Assembly: GCF_031143425.1 (NCBI RefSeq)
Contig: NC_090447.1
Span: 136,109,106 to 136,173,105 of the forward strand
Length of the DNA stretch: 64,000 bases
Direction: 5' to 3'
DNA from: Pleurodeles waltl
Lineage: Eukaryota; Chordata; Amphibia; Caudata; Salamandridae
Shown here: piece after piece, positions 12,154 through 26,900 of the stretch
Position numbering within the stretch: the stretch's first letter is position 1
Layout: every line of letters begins with the position of its first letter
Notes under the pieces: generated by a model
What the model was told of the DNA's origin: nothing
The model's input: only the letters and a program-made list of their open reading frames with translations
Database searches by the model: none
Program-made: the position numbers and the translations under genes

Positions 12154-14834
12154 TTGCAAAAAACACCTCTGTTTTCTTTCAAAAAATGTGATGTGTCCAT
12201 GTTGCTTTTAGGGGCATTTCCTGTCGCAGGCGCTAGGCCTACGCACACAAGTGAGGTATTATTTTCATCGGGAGACTTGGGGGAACGCTGGGTGGAAGGA
12301 AATTTGTGGCTCCTCTCTGACTCCAGAACTTTCTGTCACCAAAATGTGAGGAAAATGTGTTTTTTCAGCCAAACTTTGAGGTATGCAAAGGATTCTGGGT
12401 AACAGAACCTGGTCAGAGCCCCACAAGTCACCTCATCTTGGATTCCCCTAGGTCTCTAGTTTTCAAAAATGCACAGGTTTGGTAGGTTTCCACAGGTGCC
12501 AGATGACCTAGACGCCAAAATCTACAGGTAGGCACTTTGCAAAAAACACCTCTGTTTTCTTTCAAAAAATTTGATGTGTCCACGTTGCGTTTTGTGGCAT
12601 TTCCTGTCGCGGGCGCTAGGCCTACCCACACAAGTGAGTTATCATTTTTATCGGGAGACTTGGGGGAACGCTGGGTGGAAGGAAATTTGTGGCTCCTCCC
12701 TGATTCCAGAACTTTCTGTCACCAAAATGTGAGGAAAATGTGTTTTTTTAGCCAAATTATGAGGTTTGCAAAGGATTCTGGGTAACAAAACCTGGTCAGA
12801 GCCACACAAGTCACCCCATCTTGGATTCCCCTATGTCTCTAGTTTTCAAAAATGCACAGGTTTGGTAGGTTTCCCTAGGTGCCGGATGAGCTAGAGGCCA
12901 AAATCTACAGGTAGGCACTTTGCAAAAAAAACCTCTGTTTTCTTTCAAAAAATTTGATGTGTTCACGTTTCGTTTTGGGGCATCTCCTGTCGCGGGCGCT
13001 AGGCCTACCCACACAAGTGAGGTATCATTTTTATCGGGAGACTTGGGGAAACGCTGGGTGGAAGGACATTTGTGGCTCCTCTCTGACTCCAGAACTTTCT
13101 GTCACCAAAATGTGAGGAAAATGTTTTCTTTTAGCCAAATTTTGAGGTTTGCAAAGGATTCTGGGTAACAGAACCTGGCCAGAGCCCCACAAGTCACCCC
13201 ATCTTGGATTTCCCTAAGTCTCTAGTTTTCAAAAATGCACAGGTTTCGTAGGTTTCCCTAGGTGCCGGCTGAGCTAGACGCCAAAATCTACAGGTAGGCA
13301 CTTTGCAAAAAACACCTCTGTTTTCTTTCAAAAAATGTGATGTGTCCACGTTGCGGTTTGGGGCATTTCCTGTCGCGGGCTCTAGGCCTACGCACACAAG
13401 TGAGGTATCATTTTTATCGGGAGACTTGGGGGAACGCTGGGTGGAAGGAAATTTGTGGCTCCTCTCTGACGCCAGAACTTTCTGTCACCAAAATGTGAGG
13501 AAAATGTGTTTTTTCAGCCAAATTTTGAGGTTTGCAAAGGATTCTGGGTAATAGAACTTGATCAGAGCCCCACAAGTCACCCCATCTTGGATTTCGCTAG
13601 GTCTCTAGTTTTCAAAAATGCACAGGTTTGGTAGGTTTCCCTAGGTGCCTGCTGAGCTAGAGCCCAAAATCTACAGGTAGACACTTTGCAAAAAACACCT
13701 ATGTTTTCTGTAGAAAAATGGGATGTGTCCACGTTGTGTTTTGGGGCGTTTCCTGTTACGGGTGCTAGGCCTACCCACACAAGTGAGGTATCATTTTTAT
13801 CAGGTGACTTGGGGGAATGCTGGGTGGAAGGAAATTTGTGGCTGCTCTCAGATTCCAGAACTTTCTGTCATCGAAATTTGAGGAAAACATGTTTTTTTAG
13901 CCAAATTATGAGGTTTACAAAGGATTCTGGGTAACAGAACCTGGTCAGAGCACTACAAGTCACCCCATCTTGGATTCCCCTAGGTCTCTAGTTTTCAAAA
14001 ATGCACAGGTTTGGTAGGTTTCCCTAGGTGCCGGCTGAGCTAGAGGCCAAAATCTACAGTTAGGCACTTTGCAAAAAACACCTCTGTTTTCTTTAAAAAA
14101 ATGTGATGTGTCCACGTTGCGTTTTGGGGCATTTCCTGTCGCGGGCGCTAGGCCTACCCACACAAGTGAGTTATCATTTTTATCGGGAGACTTGGGGGAA
14201 CGCTGGGTGGAAGGAAATTTGTGGCTCCTCCCTGATTCCAGAACTTTCTGTCACCAAAATGTGAGGAAAATGTGTTTTTTTTAGCCAAATTATGAGGTTT
14301 GCAAAGGATTCTGGGTAACAGAACCTGGTCAGAGCACCGCAAGTCACCCCATCTTGGATTCCCCTAGGTCTCTAGTTTTCAAAAATGCACAGGTTTGGTA
14401 GGTTTCCCTAGGTGCCGGCTGAGCTAGAGGCCAAAATCTACAGGTAGGCACTTTGCAAAAAACACCTCTGTTTTCTTTCAAAAAATGTGATGTGTCCACT
14501 TTGCGTTTTGGGGCATTTCCTGTCGCGGGCGCTAGGCCTACGCACACAAGTGAGGTATCATTTTTATCAGGAGACTTGGGGGAACGCTTGGTGGAAGGAA
14601 ATTTGTGGCTCCTCTCAGATTCCAGAACTTTCTGTCACCGAAATGTGAGGAAAGTGTTTTTTTTAGCTACATTTTTAGGTTTGCAAAGGATTCTGGGTAG
14701 CAGAACCTGGTCAGAGCCCCACAAGTCACACCATATTGGATTTCCCTAGGTCTTTAGTTTTCATAAATGCACAGGTTTGGTAGGTTTCCCTAGGTGCTGG
14801 CTGAGCTAGAGGCCAAAATCTACAGGTAGGCACT
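12154..14834. repeat. 7-mer higher-order repeat (a-l-b-c-m-n-k)
   Basis: This unit spans 2681 bp. Types d to j of the earlier HOR are absent and three new variants appear. Type l (12537) has GCGTTTTGTGGCATTT, type m (13686) has TTTTCTGTAGAAAAATGGG and GGGGCGTTTCCTGTTACGGG, and type n (14069) has GAGTTATCATTTTTATCGGG with CTCCTCCCTGATTCC. The same seven types recur at 14835-17132 as the first part of the next HOR, with k replaced there by longer material. Confidence 0.85.
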
Positions 14835-17800
14835 TTGCAAAAAACACCTCTGTTTTCTTTCAAAAAATGTGATGTGTCCATGTTGCTTTTAGGGGCATTT
14901 CCTGTCGCAGGCGCTAGGCCTACGCACACAAGTGAGGTATTATTTTCATCGGGAGACTTGGGGGAACGCTGGGTGGAAGGAAATTTGTGGCTCCTCTCTG
15001 ACTCCAGAACTTTCTGTCACCAAAATGTGAGGAAAATGTGTTTTTTCAGCCAAACTTTGAGGTATGCAAAGGATTCTGGGTAACAGAACCTGGTCAGAGC
15101 CCCACAAGTCACCTCATCTTGGATTCCCCTAGGTCTCTAGTTTTCAAAAATGCACAGGTTTGGTAGGTTTCCACAGGTGCCAGATGACCTAGACGCCAAA
15201 ATCTACAGGTAGGCACTTTGCAAAAAACACCTCTGTTTTCTTTCAAAAAATTTGATGTGTCCACGTTGCGTTTTGTGGCATTTCCTGTCGCGGGCGCTAG
15301 GCCTACCCACACAAGTGAGTTATCATTTTTATCGGGAGACTTGGGGGAACGCTGGGTGGAAGGAAATTTGTGGCTCCTCCCTGATTCCAGAACTTTCTGT
15401 CACCAAAATGTGAGGAAAATGTGTTTTTTTAGCCAAATTATGAGGTTTGCAAAGGATTCTGGGTAACAAAACCTGGTCAGAGCCACACAAGTCACCCCAT
15501 CTTGGATTCCCCTATGTCTCTAGTTTTCAAAAATGCACAGGTTTGGTAGGTTTCCCTAGGTGCCGGATGAGCTAGAGGCCAAAATCTACAGGTAGGCACT
15601 TTGCAAAAAAAACCTCTGTTTTCTTTCAAAAAATTTGATGTGTTCACGTTTCGTTTTGGGGCATCTCCTGTCGCGGGCGCTAGGCCTACCCACACAAGTG
15701 AGGTATCATTTTTATCGGGAGACTTGGGGAAACGCTGGGTGGAAGGACATTTGTGGCTCCTCTCTGACTCCAGAACTTTCTGTCACCAAAATGTGAGGAA
15801 AATGTTTTCTTTTAGCCAAATTTTGAGGTTTGCAAAGGATTCTGGGTAACAGAACCTGGCCAGAGCCCCACAAGTCACCCCATCTTGGATTTCCCTAAGT
15901 CTCTAGTTTTCAAAAATGCACAGGTTTCGTAGGTTTCCCTAGGTGCCGGCTGAGCTAGACGCCAAAATCTACAGGTAGGCACTTTGCAAAAAACACCTCT
16001 GTTTTCTTTCAAAAAATGTGATGTGTCCACGTTGCGGTTTGGGGCATTTCCTGTCGCGGGCTCTAGGCCTACGCACACAAGTGAGGTATCATTTTTATCG
16101 GGAGACTTGGGGGAACGCTGGGTGGAAGGAAATTTGTGGCTCCTCTCTGACGCCAGAACTTTCTGTCACCAAAATGTGAGGAAAATGTGTTTTTTCAGCC
16201 AAATTTTGAGGTTTGCAAAGGATTCTGGGTAATAGAACTTGATCAGAGCCCCACAAGTCACCCCATCTTGGATTTCGCTAGGTCTCTAGTTTTCAAAAAT
16301 GCACAGGTTTGGTAGGTTTCCCTAGGTGCCTGCTGAGCTAGAGCCCAAAATCTACAGGTAGACACTTTGCAAAAAACACCTATGTTTTCTGTAGAAAAAT
16401 GGGATGTGTCCACGTTGTGTTTTGGGGCGTTTCCTGTTACGGGTGCTAGGCCTACCCACACAAGTGAGGTATCATTTTTATCAGGTGACTTGGGGGAATG
16501 CTGGGTGGAAGGAAATTTGTGGCTGCTCTCAGATTCCAGAACTTTCTGTCATCGAAATTTGAGGAAAACATGTTTTTTTAGCAAAATTATGAGGTTTACA
16601 AAGGATTCTGGGTAACAGAACCTGGTCAGAGCACTACAAGTCACCCCATCTTGGATTCCCCTAGGTCTCTAGTTTTCAAAAATGCACAGGTTTGGTAGGT
16701 TTCCCTAGGTGCCGGCTGAGCTAGAGGCCAAAATCTACAGTTAGGCACTTTGCAAAAAACACCTCTGTTTTCTTTAAAAAAATGTGATGTGTCCACGTTG
16801 CGTTTTGGGGCATTTCCTGTCGCGGGCGCTAGGCCTACCCACACAAGTGAGTTATCATTTTTATCGGGAGACTTGGGGGAACGCTGGGTGGAAGGAAATT
16901 TGTGGCTCCTCCCTGATTCCAGAACTTTCTGTCACCAAAATGTGAGGAAAATGTGTTTTTTTAGCCAAATTATGAGGTTTGCAAAGGATTCTGGGTAACA
17001 GAACCTGGTCAGAGCACCGCAAGTCACCCCATCTTGGATTCCCCTAGGTCTCTAGTTTTCAGAAATGCACAGGTTTGGTAGGTTTCCCTAGGTGCCGGAT
17101 GAGCTAGAGGCCAAAATCTACAGGTAGGCACTTTGCAAAAAACTCCTCTGTTTTCTTTCAAAAAATGTGATGTGTCCACGTTGCGTTTTGGGGCATTTCC
17201 TGTCGCGGTCGCTCGGCCTACCCACACAAGTGAGGTATCATTTTTATCGGGAGACTTGGGGAAACGCTGGGTGGAAGGACATTTGTGGCTCCTCTCTGAC
17301 TCCAAAACGTTCTGTCACCAAAATGTGAGGAAAATGTTTTCTTTTAGCCAAATTTTGAGGTTTGCAAAGGATTCTGGGTAACAGAACCTGGCCAGAGCCC
17401 CACAAGTAACCCTATCTTGGATTCTCCTAGGTATCTAGTTTTCAAAAATGCACAGGTTTCGTAGGTTTCCCTAGGTGCCGGCTGAGCTAGAGGCCAAAAT
17501 CTACAGGTAGGCACTTTGCAAAAAACACCTCTGTTTTCTTTCAAAAAATGTGATGTGTCCACGTTGCGTTTTGGGGCATTTCCTGTCGCGGGCGCTAGGC
17601 CTACGCACACAAGTGAGGTATCATTTTTATCAGGAGACTTGGGGGAACGCTGGGTGGAAGGAAATTTGTGGCTCCTCTCAGATTCCAGAACTTTCTGTCA
17701 CCGAAATGTGAGGAAAGTGTTTTTTTTTAGCCACATTTTGAGGTTTGCAAAGGATTCTGGGTAGCAGAACCTGGTCAGAGCCCCACAAGTCACCCCATCT

Positions 17801-20800
17801 TGGATTTCCCTAGGTCTTTAGTTTTCAAAAATGCACAGGTTTGGTAGGTTTCCCTAGGTGCCGGCTGAGCTAGAGGCCAAAATCTACAGGTAGGCACTTT
17901 GCAAAAAACACCTCTGTTTTCTTTAAAAAAATGTGATGTGTCCACGTTGCATTTTGGGGCATTTCCTGTCGCGGGCGCTAGGCCTACGCACACAAGTGAG
18001 GTATCATTTTTATCAGGAGACTTGGGGGAACGCTGGGTGGAAGGAAATTTGTGGCTCCTCTCAGATTCCAGAACTTTCTGTCACCGAAATGTGAGGAAAG
18101 TGTTTTTTTTTAGCCACATTTTTAGGTTTGCAAAGGATTCTGGGTAGCAGAACCTGGTCAGAGCCCCACAAGTCACACCATATTGGATTTCCCTAGGTCT
18201 TTAGTTTTCAAAAATGCACAGGTTTGGTAGGTTTCCCTAGGTGCTGGCTGAGCTAGAGGCCAAAATCTACAGGTAGGCACTTTGCAAAAAACACCTCTGT
18301 TTTCTTTCAAAAAATGTGATGTGTCCACGTTGCGTTTTGGGGCATTTCCTGTCGCGGGCGCTAGGCCTACTCACACAAGTGAGGGATCATTTTTATCTGG
18401 AGTCTTGGGGGAAAGCTGGCTGGAAGGAAATTTGTGGCTCCTCTCTGATTCCAGAACTTTCTGTCACCAAAATGTGAGGAAAATGTGTTTTTTTAGCCAA
18501 ATTATGAGATTTGTAAAGGATTCTGGGTAACAGAACCTGGTCAGAGCCCCACAAGTCACCCCATATTGGATTCCCCTAGGTCTCTAGTTTTAAAAAATGC
18601 ACAGGTTTGGTAGGTCTCCCTAGGTGCCGGCTGAGCTAGAGGCCAAAATCTACAGGTAGGCACTTTGCAAAAAACACCTCTGTTTTCTTTAAAAAAATGT
18701 GATGTGTCCACGTTGTGTTTTGGGGCATTTCCTGTCGCGGGCGCTAGGCCTACTCACACAAGTGAGGGATCATTTTTATCTGGAGACTTGGGGGAAAGCT
18801 GGCTGGAAGGAAATTTGTGGCTCCTCTCTGATTCCAGAACTTTCTGTCACCAAAATGTGAGGAAAATGTGTTTTTTTAGCCAAATTATAAGATTTGTAAA
18901 GGATTCTGGGTAACAGAACCTGGTCAGAGCCCCACAAGTCACCCCATATTGGATTCCCCTAGGTCTCTAGTTTTAAAAAATGCACAGGTTTGGTAGGTCT
19001 CCCTAGGTGCCGGCTGAGCTAGAGGCCAAAATCTACAGGTAGGCACTTTGCAAAAAACCCCTCTGTTTTCTTTAAAAAAATTTGATGTGTCCACGTTGCG
19101 TTTTGGGGCATTTCCTGTCGCGGTCGCTCAGCCTACCCACACAAGTGAGGTATCATTTTTATCGGGAGACTTGGGGAAACGCTGGGTGGAAGGACATTTG
19201 TGGCTCCTCTCTGACTCCAGAACTTTCTGTCACCAAAATGTGAGGAAAATGTTTTCTTTTAGCCAAATTTTGAGGTTTGCAAAGGATTCTGGGTAACAGA
19301 ACCTGGCCAGAGCCCCACAAGTAACCCCATCTTGGATTCCCCTAGGTATCTAGTTTTCAAAAATGCACAGGTTTCGTAGGTTTCCCTAGGTGCCGGCTGA
19401 GCTAGAGGCCAAAATCTACAGGTAGGCACTTTGCAAAAAACACCTCTGTTTTCTTTAAAAAAATGTGATGTGTCCACGTTGCGTTTTGGGGCATTTCCTG
19501 TCGCGGGCGCTAAGCCTACGCACACAAGTGAGGTATCATTTTTATCAGGAGACTTAGGGGAACGCTGGGTGGAAGGAAATTTGTGGCTCCTCTCAGATTC
19601 CAGAACTTTCTGTCACCGAAATGTGAGGAAAGTGTTTTTTTTTAGCCACATTTTGAGGTTTGCAAAGGATTCTGGGTAGCAGAACCTGGTCAGAGCCCCA
19701 CAAGTCACCCCATCTTGGATTTCCCTAGGTCTTTAGTTTTCAAAAATGCACAGGTTTGGTAGGTTTCCATAGGTGCCGGCTGAGCTAGAGGCCAAAATCT
19801 ACAGGTAGGCACTTTGCAAAAAAACCCTCTGTTTTCTTTCAAAAAATTTGATGTGTTCACGTTTCGTTTTGGGGCATTTCCTGTCGAGGGCGCTAGGCCT
19901 ACTCACACAAGTGAGGGATCATTTTTATCTGGAGACTTGGGGGAAAGCTGTCTGGAAGGAAATTTGTGGCTCCTCTCTGATTCCAGAACTTTCTGTCACC
20001 AAAATGTGAGGAAAATGTGTTTTTTTAGCCAAATTATGAGATTTGTAAAGGATTCTGGGTAACAGAACCTGGTCAGAGCCCCACAAGTCACCCCATATTG
20101 GATTCCCCTAGGTCTCTAGTTTTAAAAAATGCACAGGTTTGGTAGGTTTCCCTAGGTGCCGGCTGAGCTAGAGGCCAAAATCTACAGGTAGGCACTTTGC
20201 AAAAAAACCCTCTGTTTTCTTTCAAAAAATTTGATGTGTCCACGTTGCGTTTTGGGGCATTTCCTGTCGCAGTCGCTAGGCCTACCCACACAAGTGAGGT
20301 ATCATTTTTATCGGGAGACTTGGGGAAACGCTGGGTGGAAGGACATTTGTGGCTCCTCTCTGACTCCAGAACATTCTGTCACCAAAATGTGAGGAAAATG
20401 TTTTCTTTTAGCCAAATTTTGAGGTTTGCAAAGGATTCTGAGTAACAGAACCTGGCCAGAGCCCCACAAGTAACCCCATCTTGGATTCCCCTAGGTATCT
20501 AGTTTTCAAAAATGCACAGGTTTCGTAGGTTTCCCTAGGTGCCGGCTGAGCTAGAGGCCAAAATCTACAGGTAGGCACTTTGCAAAAAACACCTCTGTTT
20601 TCTTTCAAAAAATGTGATGTGTCCACGTTGCGTTTTGGGGCATTTCCTGTCGCGGGCGCTAGGCCTACGCACACAAGTGAGGTATCATTTTTATCAGGAG
20701 ACTTGGGGGAACGCTTGGTGGAAGGAAATTTGTGGCTCCTCTCAGATTCCAGAACTTTCTGTCACCGAAATGTGAGGAAAGTGTTTTTTTTTAGCCACAT

Positions 20801-20962
20801 TTTTAGGTTTGCAAAGGATTCTGGGTAGCAGAACCTGGTCAGAGCCCCACAAGTCACACCATATTGGATTTCCCTAGGTCTTTAGTTTTCATAAATGCAC
20901 AGGTTTGGTAGGTTTCCCTAGGTGCTGGCTGAGCTAGAGGCCAAAATCTACAGGTAGGCACT
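14835..20962. repeat. 16-mer higher-order repeat, copy 1
   Basis: Sixteen monomers over 6128 bp follow the order a-l-b-c-m-n-o-p-q-r-r'-j-s-t-j-k. Types r carry CTCACACAAGTGAGGGATC and TAGTTTTAAAAAATGC, type q has CACGTTGCATTTTGG, and type s has GGCGCTAAGCCTACGC and GAGACTTAGGGG. The monomer at 19814 (t) is a chimera with a b-like head and an r-like tail. Length equals the next copy although the internal order differs (r-r'-j-s here, r-j-k-s there). Confidence 0.82.
19814..20196. repeat. Chimeric b/r satellite monomer (type t)
   Basis: The head has type-b marks (GTTCACGTTTCG, CTGTCGAGGGCGCTAGG) and the rest is type r (CTCACACAAGTGAGGGATC, GAAAGCTGTCTGGAAGG). The switch is between about 19890 and 19915. 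It occupies the place that r occupies in the next 16-mer, so a short conversion tract is as plausible as a crossover. Confidence 0.75.
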
Positions 20963-23900
20963 TTGCAAAAAACACCTCTGTTTTCTTTCAAAAAATGTGA
21001 TGTGTCCACGTTGCTTTTATGGGCATTTCCTGTCGCAGGCGCTAGGCCTACGCACACAAGTGAGGTATTATTTTCATCGGGAGACTTGGGGGAACGCTGG
21101 GTGGAAGGAAATTTGTGGCTCCTCTCTGACTCCAGAACTTTCTGTCACCAAAATGTGAGGAAAATGTGTTTTTTCAGCCAAACTTTGAGGTATGCAAAGG
21201 ATTCTGGGTAACAGAACCTGGTCAGAGCCCCACAAGTCACCTCATCTTGGATTCCCCTAGGTCTCTAGTTTTCAAAAATGCACAGGTTAGGTAGGTTTCC
21301 ATAGGTGCCAGATGAGCTAGACGCCAAAATCTACAGGTAGGCACTTTGCAAAAAACACCTCTGTTTTCTTTCAAAAAATTTGATGTGTCCACGTTGCGTT
21401 TTGTGGCATTTCCTGTCGCGGGCGCTAGGCCTACCCACACAAGTGAGTTATCATTTTTATCGGGAGACTTGGGGGAACGCTGGGTGGAAGGAAATTTGTG
21501 GCTCCTCACTGATTCCAGAACTTTCTGTCACCAAAATGTGAGGAAAATGTGTTTTTTTAGCCAAATTATGAGGTTTGCAAAGGATTATGGGTAACAAAAC
21601 CTGGTCAGAGCCCCACAAGTCACCCCATCTTGGATTCCCCTAGGTCTCTAGTTTTCAAAAATGCACAGGTTTGGTAGGTTTCCCTAGGTGCCGGATGAGC
21701 TAGAGGCCAAAATCTACAGGTAGGCACTTTGCAAAAAAACCCTCTGTTTTCTTTCAAAAAATGTGATGTGTTCACGTTTCGTTTTGGGGCATTTCATGTC
21801 GAGGGCGCTAGGCCTACCCACACAAGTGAGGTATCATTTTTATCGGGAGACTTGGGGAAACGCTGGGTGGAAGGACATTTGTGGCTCCTCTCTGACTCCA
21901 GAACTTTCTGTCACCAAAATGTGAGGAAAATGTTTTCTTTTAGCCAAATTTTGAGGTTTGCAAAGGATTCTGGGTAACAGAACCTGGCCAGAGCCCCACA
22001 AGTCACCCCATCTTGGATTTCCCTAAGTCTCTAGTTTTCAAAAATGCACAGGTTTCGTAGGTTTCCCTAGGTGCCGGCTGAGCTAGACGCCAAAATCTAC
22101 AGGTAGGCACTTTGCAAAAAACACCTCTGTTTTCTTTCAAAAAATGTGATGTGTCCACGTTGCGGTTTGGGGCATTTCCTGTCGCGGGCGCTAGGCCTAC
22201 GCACACAAGTGAGGTATCATTTTTATCGGGAGACTTGGGGGAACGCTGGGTGGAAGGAAATTTGTGGCTCCTCTCTGACGCCAGAACTTTCTGTCACCAA
22301 AATGTGAGGAAAATGTGTTTTTTTAGCCAAATTATGAGGTTTGCAAAGGATTCTGGGTAACAGAACCTGGTCAGAGCACCACAAGTAACCCCATCTTGGA
22401 TTTCGCTAGGTCTCTAGTTTTCAAAAATGCACAGGTTTGGTAGGTTTCCCTAGGTGCCTGCTGAGCTAGAGCCCAAAATCTACAGGTAGACACTTTGCAA
22501 AAAACACCTCTGTTTTCTGTAGAAAAATGGGATGTGTCCACGTTGTGTTTTGGGGCGTTTCCTGTTACGGGCGCTAGGCCTACCCACACAAGTGAGGTAT
22601 CATTTTTATCAGGTGACTTGGGGGAATGCTGGGTGGAAGGAAATTTGTGGCTGCTCTCAGATTCCAGAACTTTCTGTCACCGAAATTTGAGGAAAACATG
22701 TTTTTTTAGCCAAATTATGAGGTTTACAAAGGATTCTGGGTAACAGAACCTGGTCAGAGCACTACAAGTCACCCCATCTTGGATTCCCCTAGGTCTCTAG
22801 TTTTCATAAATGCACAGGTTTGGTAGGTTTCCCTGGGTGCCGGCTGAGCTAGAGGCCAAAATCTACAGTTAGGCACTTTGCAAAAAACACCTCTGTTTTC
22901 TTTAAAAAAATGTGATGTGTCCACGTTGCGTTTTGGGGCATTTCCTGTCGCGGGCGCTAGGCCTACCCACACAAGTGAGTTATCATTTTTATCGGGAGAC
23001 TTGGGGGAACGCTGGGTGGAAGGAAATTTGTGGCTCCTCCCTGATTCCAGAACTTTCTGTCACCAAAATGTGAGGAAAATGTGTTTTTTTAGCCAAATTA
23101 TGAGGTTTGCAAAGGATTCTGGGTAACAGAACCTGGTCAGAGCACCACAAGTCACCCCATCTTGGATTCCCCTAGGTCTCTAGTTTTCAGAAATGCACAG
23201 GTTTGGTAGGTTTCCGTAGGTGCCGGATGAGCTAGAGGCCAAAATCTACAGGTAGGCACTTTGCAAAAAACTCCTCTGTTTTCTTTCAAAAAATGTGATG
23301 TGTCCACGTTGCGTTTTGGGGCATTTCAAGGCGCGGTCGCTCGGCCTACCCACACAAGTGAAGTATCATTTTTATCGGGAGACTTGGGGAAACGCTGGGT
23401 GGAAGGACATTTGTGGCTCCTCTCTGACTCCAAAACTTTCTGTCACCAAAATGTGAGGAAAATGTTTTCTTTTAGCCAAATTTTGAGGTTTGCAAAGGAT
23501 TCTGGGTAACAGAACCTGGCCAGAGCCCCACAAGTAACCCTATCTTGGATTCCCCTAGGTATCTAGTTTTAAAAAATGCACAGGTTTCGTAGGTTTCCCT
23601 AGGTGCCGGCTGAGCTAGAGGCCAAAATCTACAGGTAGGCACTTTGCAAAAAACACCTCTGTTTTCTTTAAAAAAATGTGATGTGTCCACGTTGCGTTTT
23701 GGGGCATTTCCTGTCGCGGGCGCTAGGCCTACGCACACAAGTGAGGTATCAGTTTTATCAGGAGACTTGGGGGAACGCTGGGTGGAAGGAAATTTGTGGC
23801 TCCTCTCAGATTCCAGAACTTTCTGTCACCGAAATGTGAGGAAAGTGTTTTTTTTTAGCCACATTTTGAGGTTTGCAAAGGATTCTGGGTAGCAGAACCT

Positions 23901-26900
23901 GGTCAGAGCCCCACAAGTCACCCCATCTTGGATTTCCCTAGGTCTTTAGTTTTCAAAAATGCACAGGTTTGGTTGGTTTCCCTAGGTGCCGGCTGAGCTA
24001 GAGGCCAAAATCTACAGGTAGGCACTTTGCAAAAAACACCTCTGTTTTCTTTAAAAAAATTTGATGTGTCCACGTTGCATTTTGGGGCATTTCCTGTCCC
24101 GGGCGCTAGGCCTACGCACACAAGTGAGGTATCATTTTTATCAGGAGACTTGGGGGAACGCTGGGTGGAAGGAAATTTGTGGCTCCTCTCAGATTCCAGA
24201 ACTTTCTGTCACCGAAATGTGAGGAAAGTGTTTTTTTTTAGCCACATTTTGAGGTTTGCAAAGGATTCTGGGTAGCAGAACCTGGTCAGAGCCCCACAAG
24301 TCACCCCATCTTGGATTTCCCTAGGTCTTTAGTTTTCAAAAATGCACAGGTTTGGTAGGTTTCCCTAGGTGCCGGCTGAGCTAGAGGCCAAAATCTACAG
24401 GTAGGCACTTTGCAAAAAACACCTCTGTTTTCTTTCAAAAAATGTGATGTGTCCACTTTGCGTTTTGGGGCATTTCCTGTCGCGGGCGCTAGGCCTACTC
24501 ACACAAGTGAGGGATCATTTTTATCTGGAGACTTGGGGGAAAGCTGGCTGGAAGGAAATTTGTGGCTCCACTCTGATTCCAGAACTTTCTGTCACCAAAA
24601 TGTGAGGAAAATGTGTTTTTTTAGCCAAATTATGAGATTTGTAAAGGATTCTGGGTAACGGAACCTGGTCAGAGCCCCACAAGTCACCCCATATTGGATT
24701 CCCCTAGGTCTCTAGTTTTAAAAAATGCACAGGTTTGGTAGGTCTCCCTAGGTGCCGGCTGAGCTAGAGGCCAAAATCTACAGGTAGGCACTTTGCTAAA
24801 AACCCCTCTGTTTTCTTTAAAAAAATTTGATGTGTCCACGTTGCGTTTTGGGGCATTTCCTGTCGCGGTCGCTCGGCCTACCCACACAAGTGAGGTATCA
24901 TTTTTATCGGGAGACTTGGGGAAACGCTGGGTGGAAGGACATTTGTGGCTCTTCTCTGACTCCAGAACTTTCTGTCACCAAAATGTGAGGAAAATGTTTT
25001 CTTTTAGCCAAATTTTGAGGTTTGCAAAGGATTCTGGGTAACAGAACCTGGCCAGAGCCCCACAAGTAACCCCATCTTGGATTCCCCTAGGTATCTAGTT
25101 TTCAAAAATGCACAGGTTTCGTAGGTTTCCCTAGGTGCTGGCTGAGCTAGAGGCCAAAATCTACAGGTAGGCACTTTGCAAAAAACACCTCTGTTTTCTT
25201 TCAAAAAATGTGATGTGTCCACGTTGCGTTTTGGGGCATTTCCTGTCGCGGGCGCTAGGCCTACGCACACAAGTGAGGTATCATTTTTATCAGGAGACTT
25301 GGGGGAACGCTTGGTGGAAGGAAATTTGTGGCTCCTCTCAGATTCCAGAACTTTCTGTCACCGAAATGTGAGGAAAGTGTTTTTTTTTAGCCACATTTTT
25401 AGGTTTGCAAAGGATTCTGGGTAGCAGAACCTGGTCAGAGCCCCACAAGTCACCCCATCTTGGATTTCCCTAGGTCTTTAGTTTTCAAAAATGCACAGGT
25501 TTGGTAGGTTTCCCTTGGTGCCGGCTGAGCTAGAGGCCAAAATCTACAGGTAGGCACTTTGCAAAAAACACCTCTGTTTTCTTTAAAAAAATGTGATGTG
25601 TCCACGTTGCGTTTTGGGGCATTTCCTATCGCGGGCGCTAAGCCTACGCACACAAGTGAGGTATCATTTTTATCAGGAGACTTAGGGGAACGCTGGGTGG
25701 AAGGAAATTTGTGGCTCCTCTCAGATTCCAGAACTTTCTGTCACCGAAATGTGAGGAAAGTGTTTTTTTTTAGCCACATTTTGAGGTTTGCAAAGGATTC
25801 TGGGTAGCAGAACCTGGTCAGAGCCCCACAAGTCACCCCATCTTGGATTTCCCTAGGTCTTTAGTTTTCAAAAATGCACAGGTTTGGTAGGTTTCCCTAG
25901 GTGCCGGCTGAGCTAGAGGCCAAAATCTACAGGTAGGCACTTTGCAAAAAACACCTCTGTTTTCTTTCAAAAAATGTGATGTGTCCACTTTGCGTTTTGG
26001 GGCATTTCCTGTCGCGGGCGCTAGGCCTACTCACACAAGTGAGGGATCATTTTTATCTGGAGACTTGGGGGAAAGCTGGCTGGAAGGAAATTTGTGGCTC
26101 CTCTCTGATTCCAGAACTTTCTGTCACCAAAATGTGAGGAAAATGTGTTTTTTTAGCCAAATTATGAGATTTGTAAAGGATTCTGGGTAACAGAACCTGG
26201 TCAGAGCCCCACAAGTCACCCCATATTGGATTCCCCTAGGTCTCTAGTTTTAAAAAATGCACAGGTTTGGTAGGTTTCCCTAGGTGCCGGCTGAGCTAGA
26301 GGCCAAAATCTACAGTTAGGCACTTTGCAAAAAACCCCTCTGTTTTCTTTCAAAAAATTTGATGTGTCCACGTTGCGTTTTGGGGCATTTCCTGTCGCAG
26401 TCGCTAGGCCTACCCACACAAGTGAGGTATCATTTTTATCGGGAGACTTGGGGAAACGCTGGGTGGAAGGACATTTGTGGCTCCTCTCTGACTCCAGAAC
26501 ATTCTGTCACCAAAATGTGAGGAAAATGTTTTCTTTTAGCCAAATTTTGAGGTTTGCAAAGGATTCTGAGTAACAGAACCTGGCCAGAGCCCCACAAGTA
26601 ACCCCATCTTGGATTCCCCTAGGTATCTAGTTTTCAAAAATGCACAGGTTTCGTAGGTTTCCCTAGGTGCCGGCTGAGCTAGAGGCCAAAATCTACAGGT
26701 AGGCACTTTGCAAGAAACACCTCTGTTTTCTTTCAAAAAATGTGATGTGTCCACGTTGCGTTTTGGGGCATTTCCTGTCGCGGGCGCTAGGCCTACGCAC
26801 ACAAGTGAGGTATCATTTTTATCAGGAGACTTGGGGGAACGCTTGGTGGAAGGAAATTTGTGGCTCCTCTCAGATTCCAGAACTTTCTGTCACCGAAATG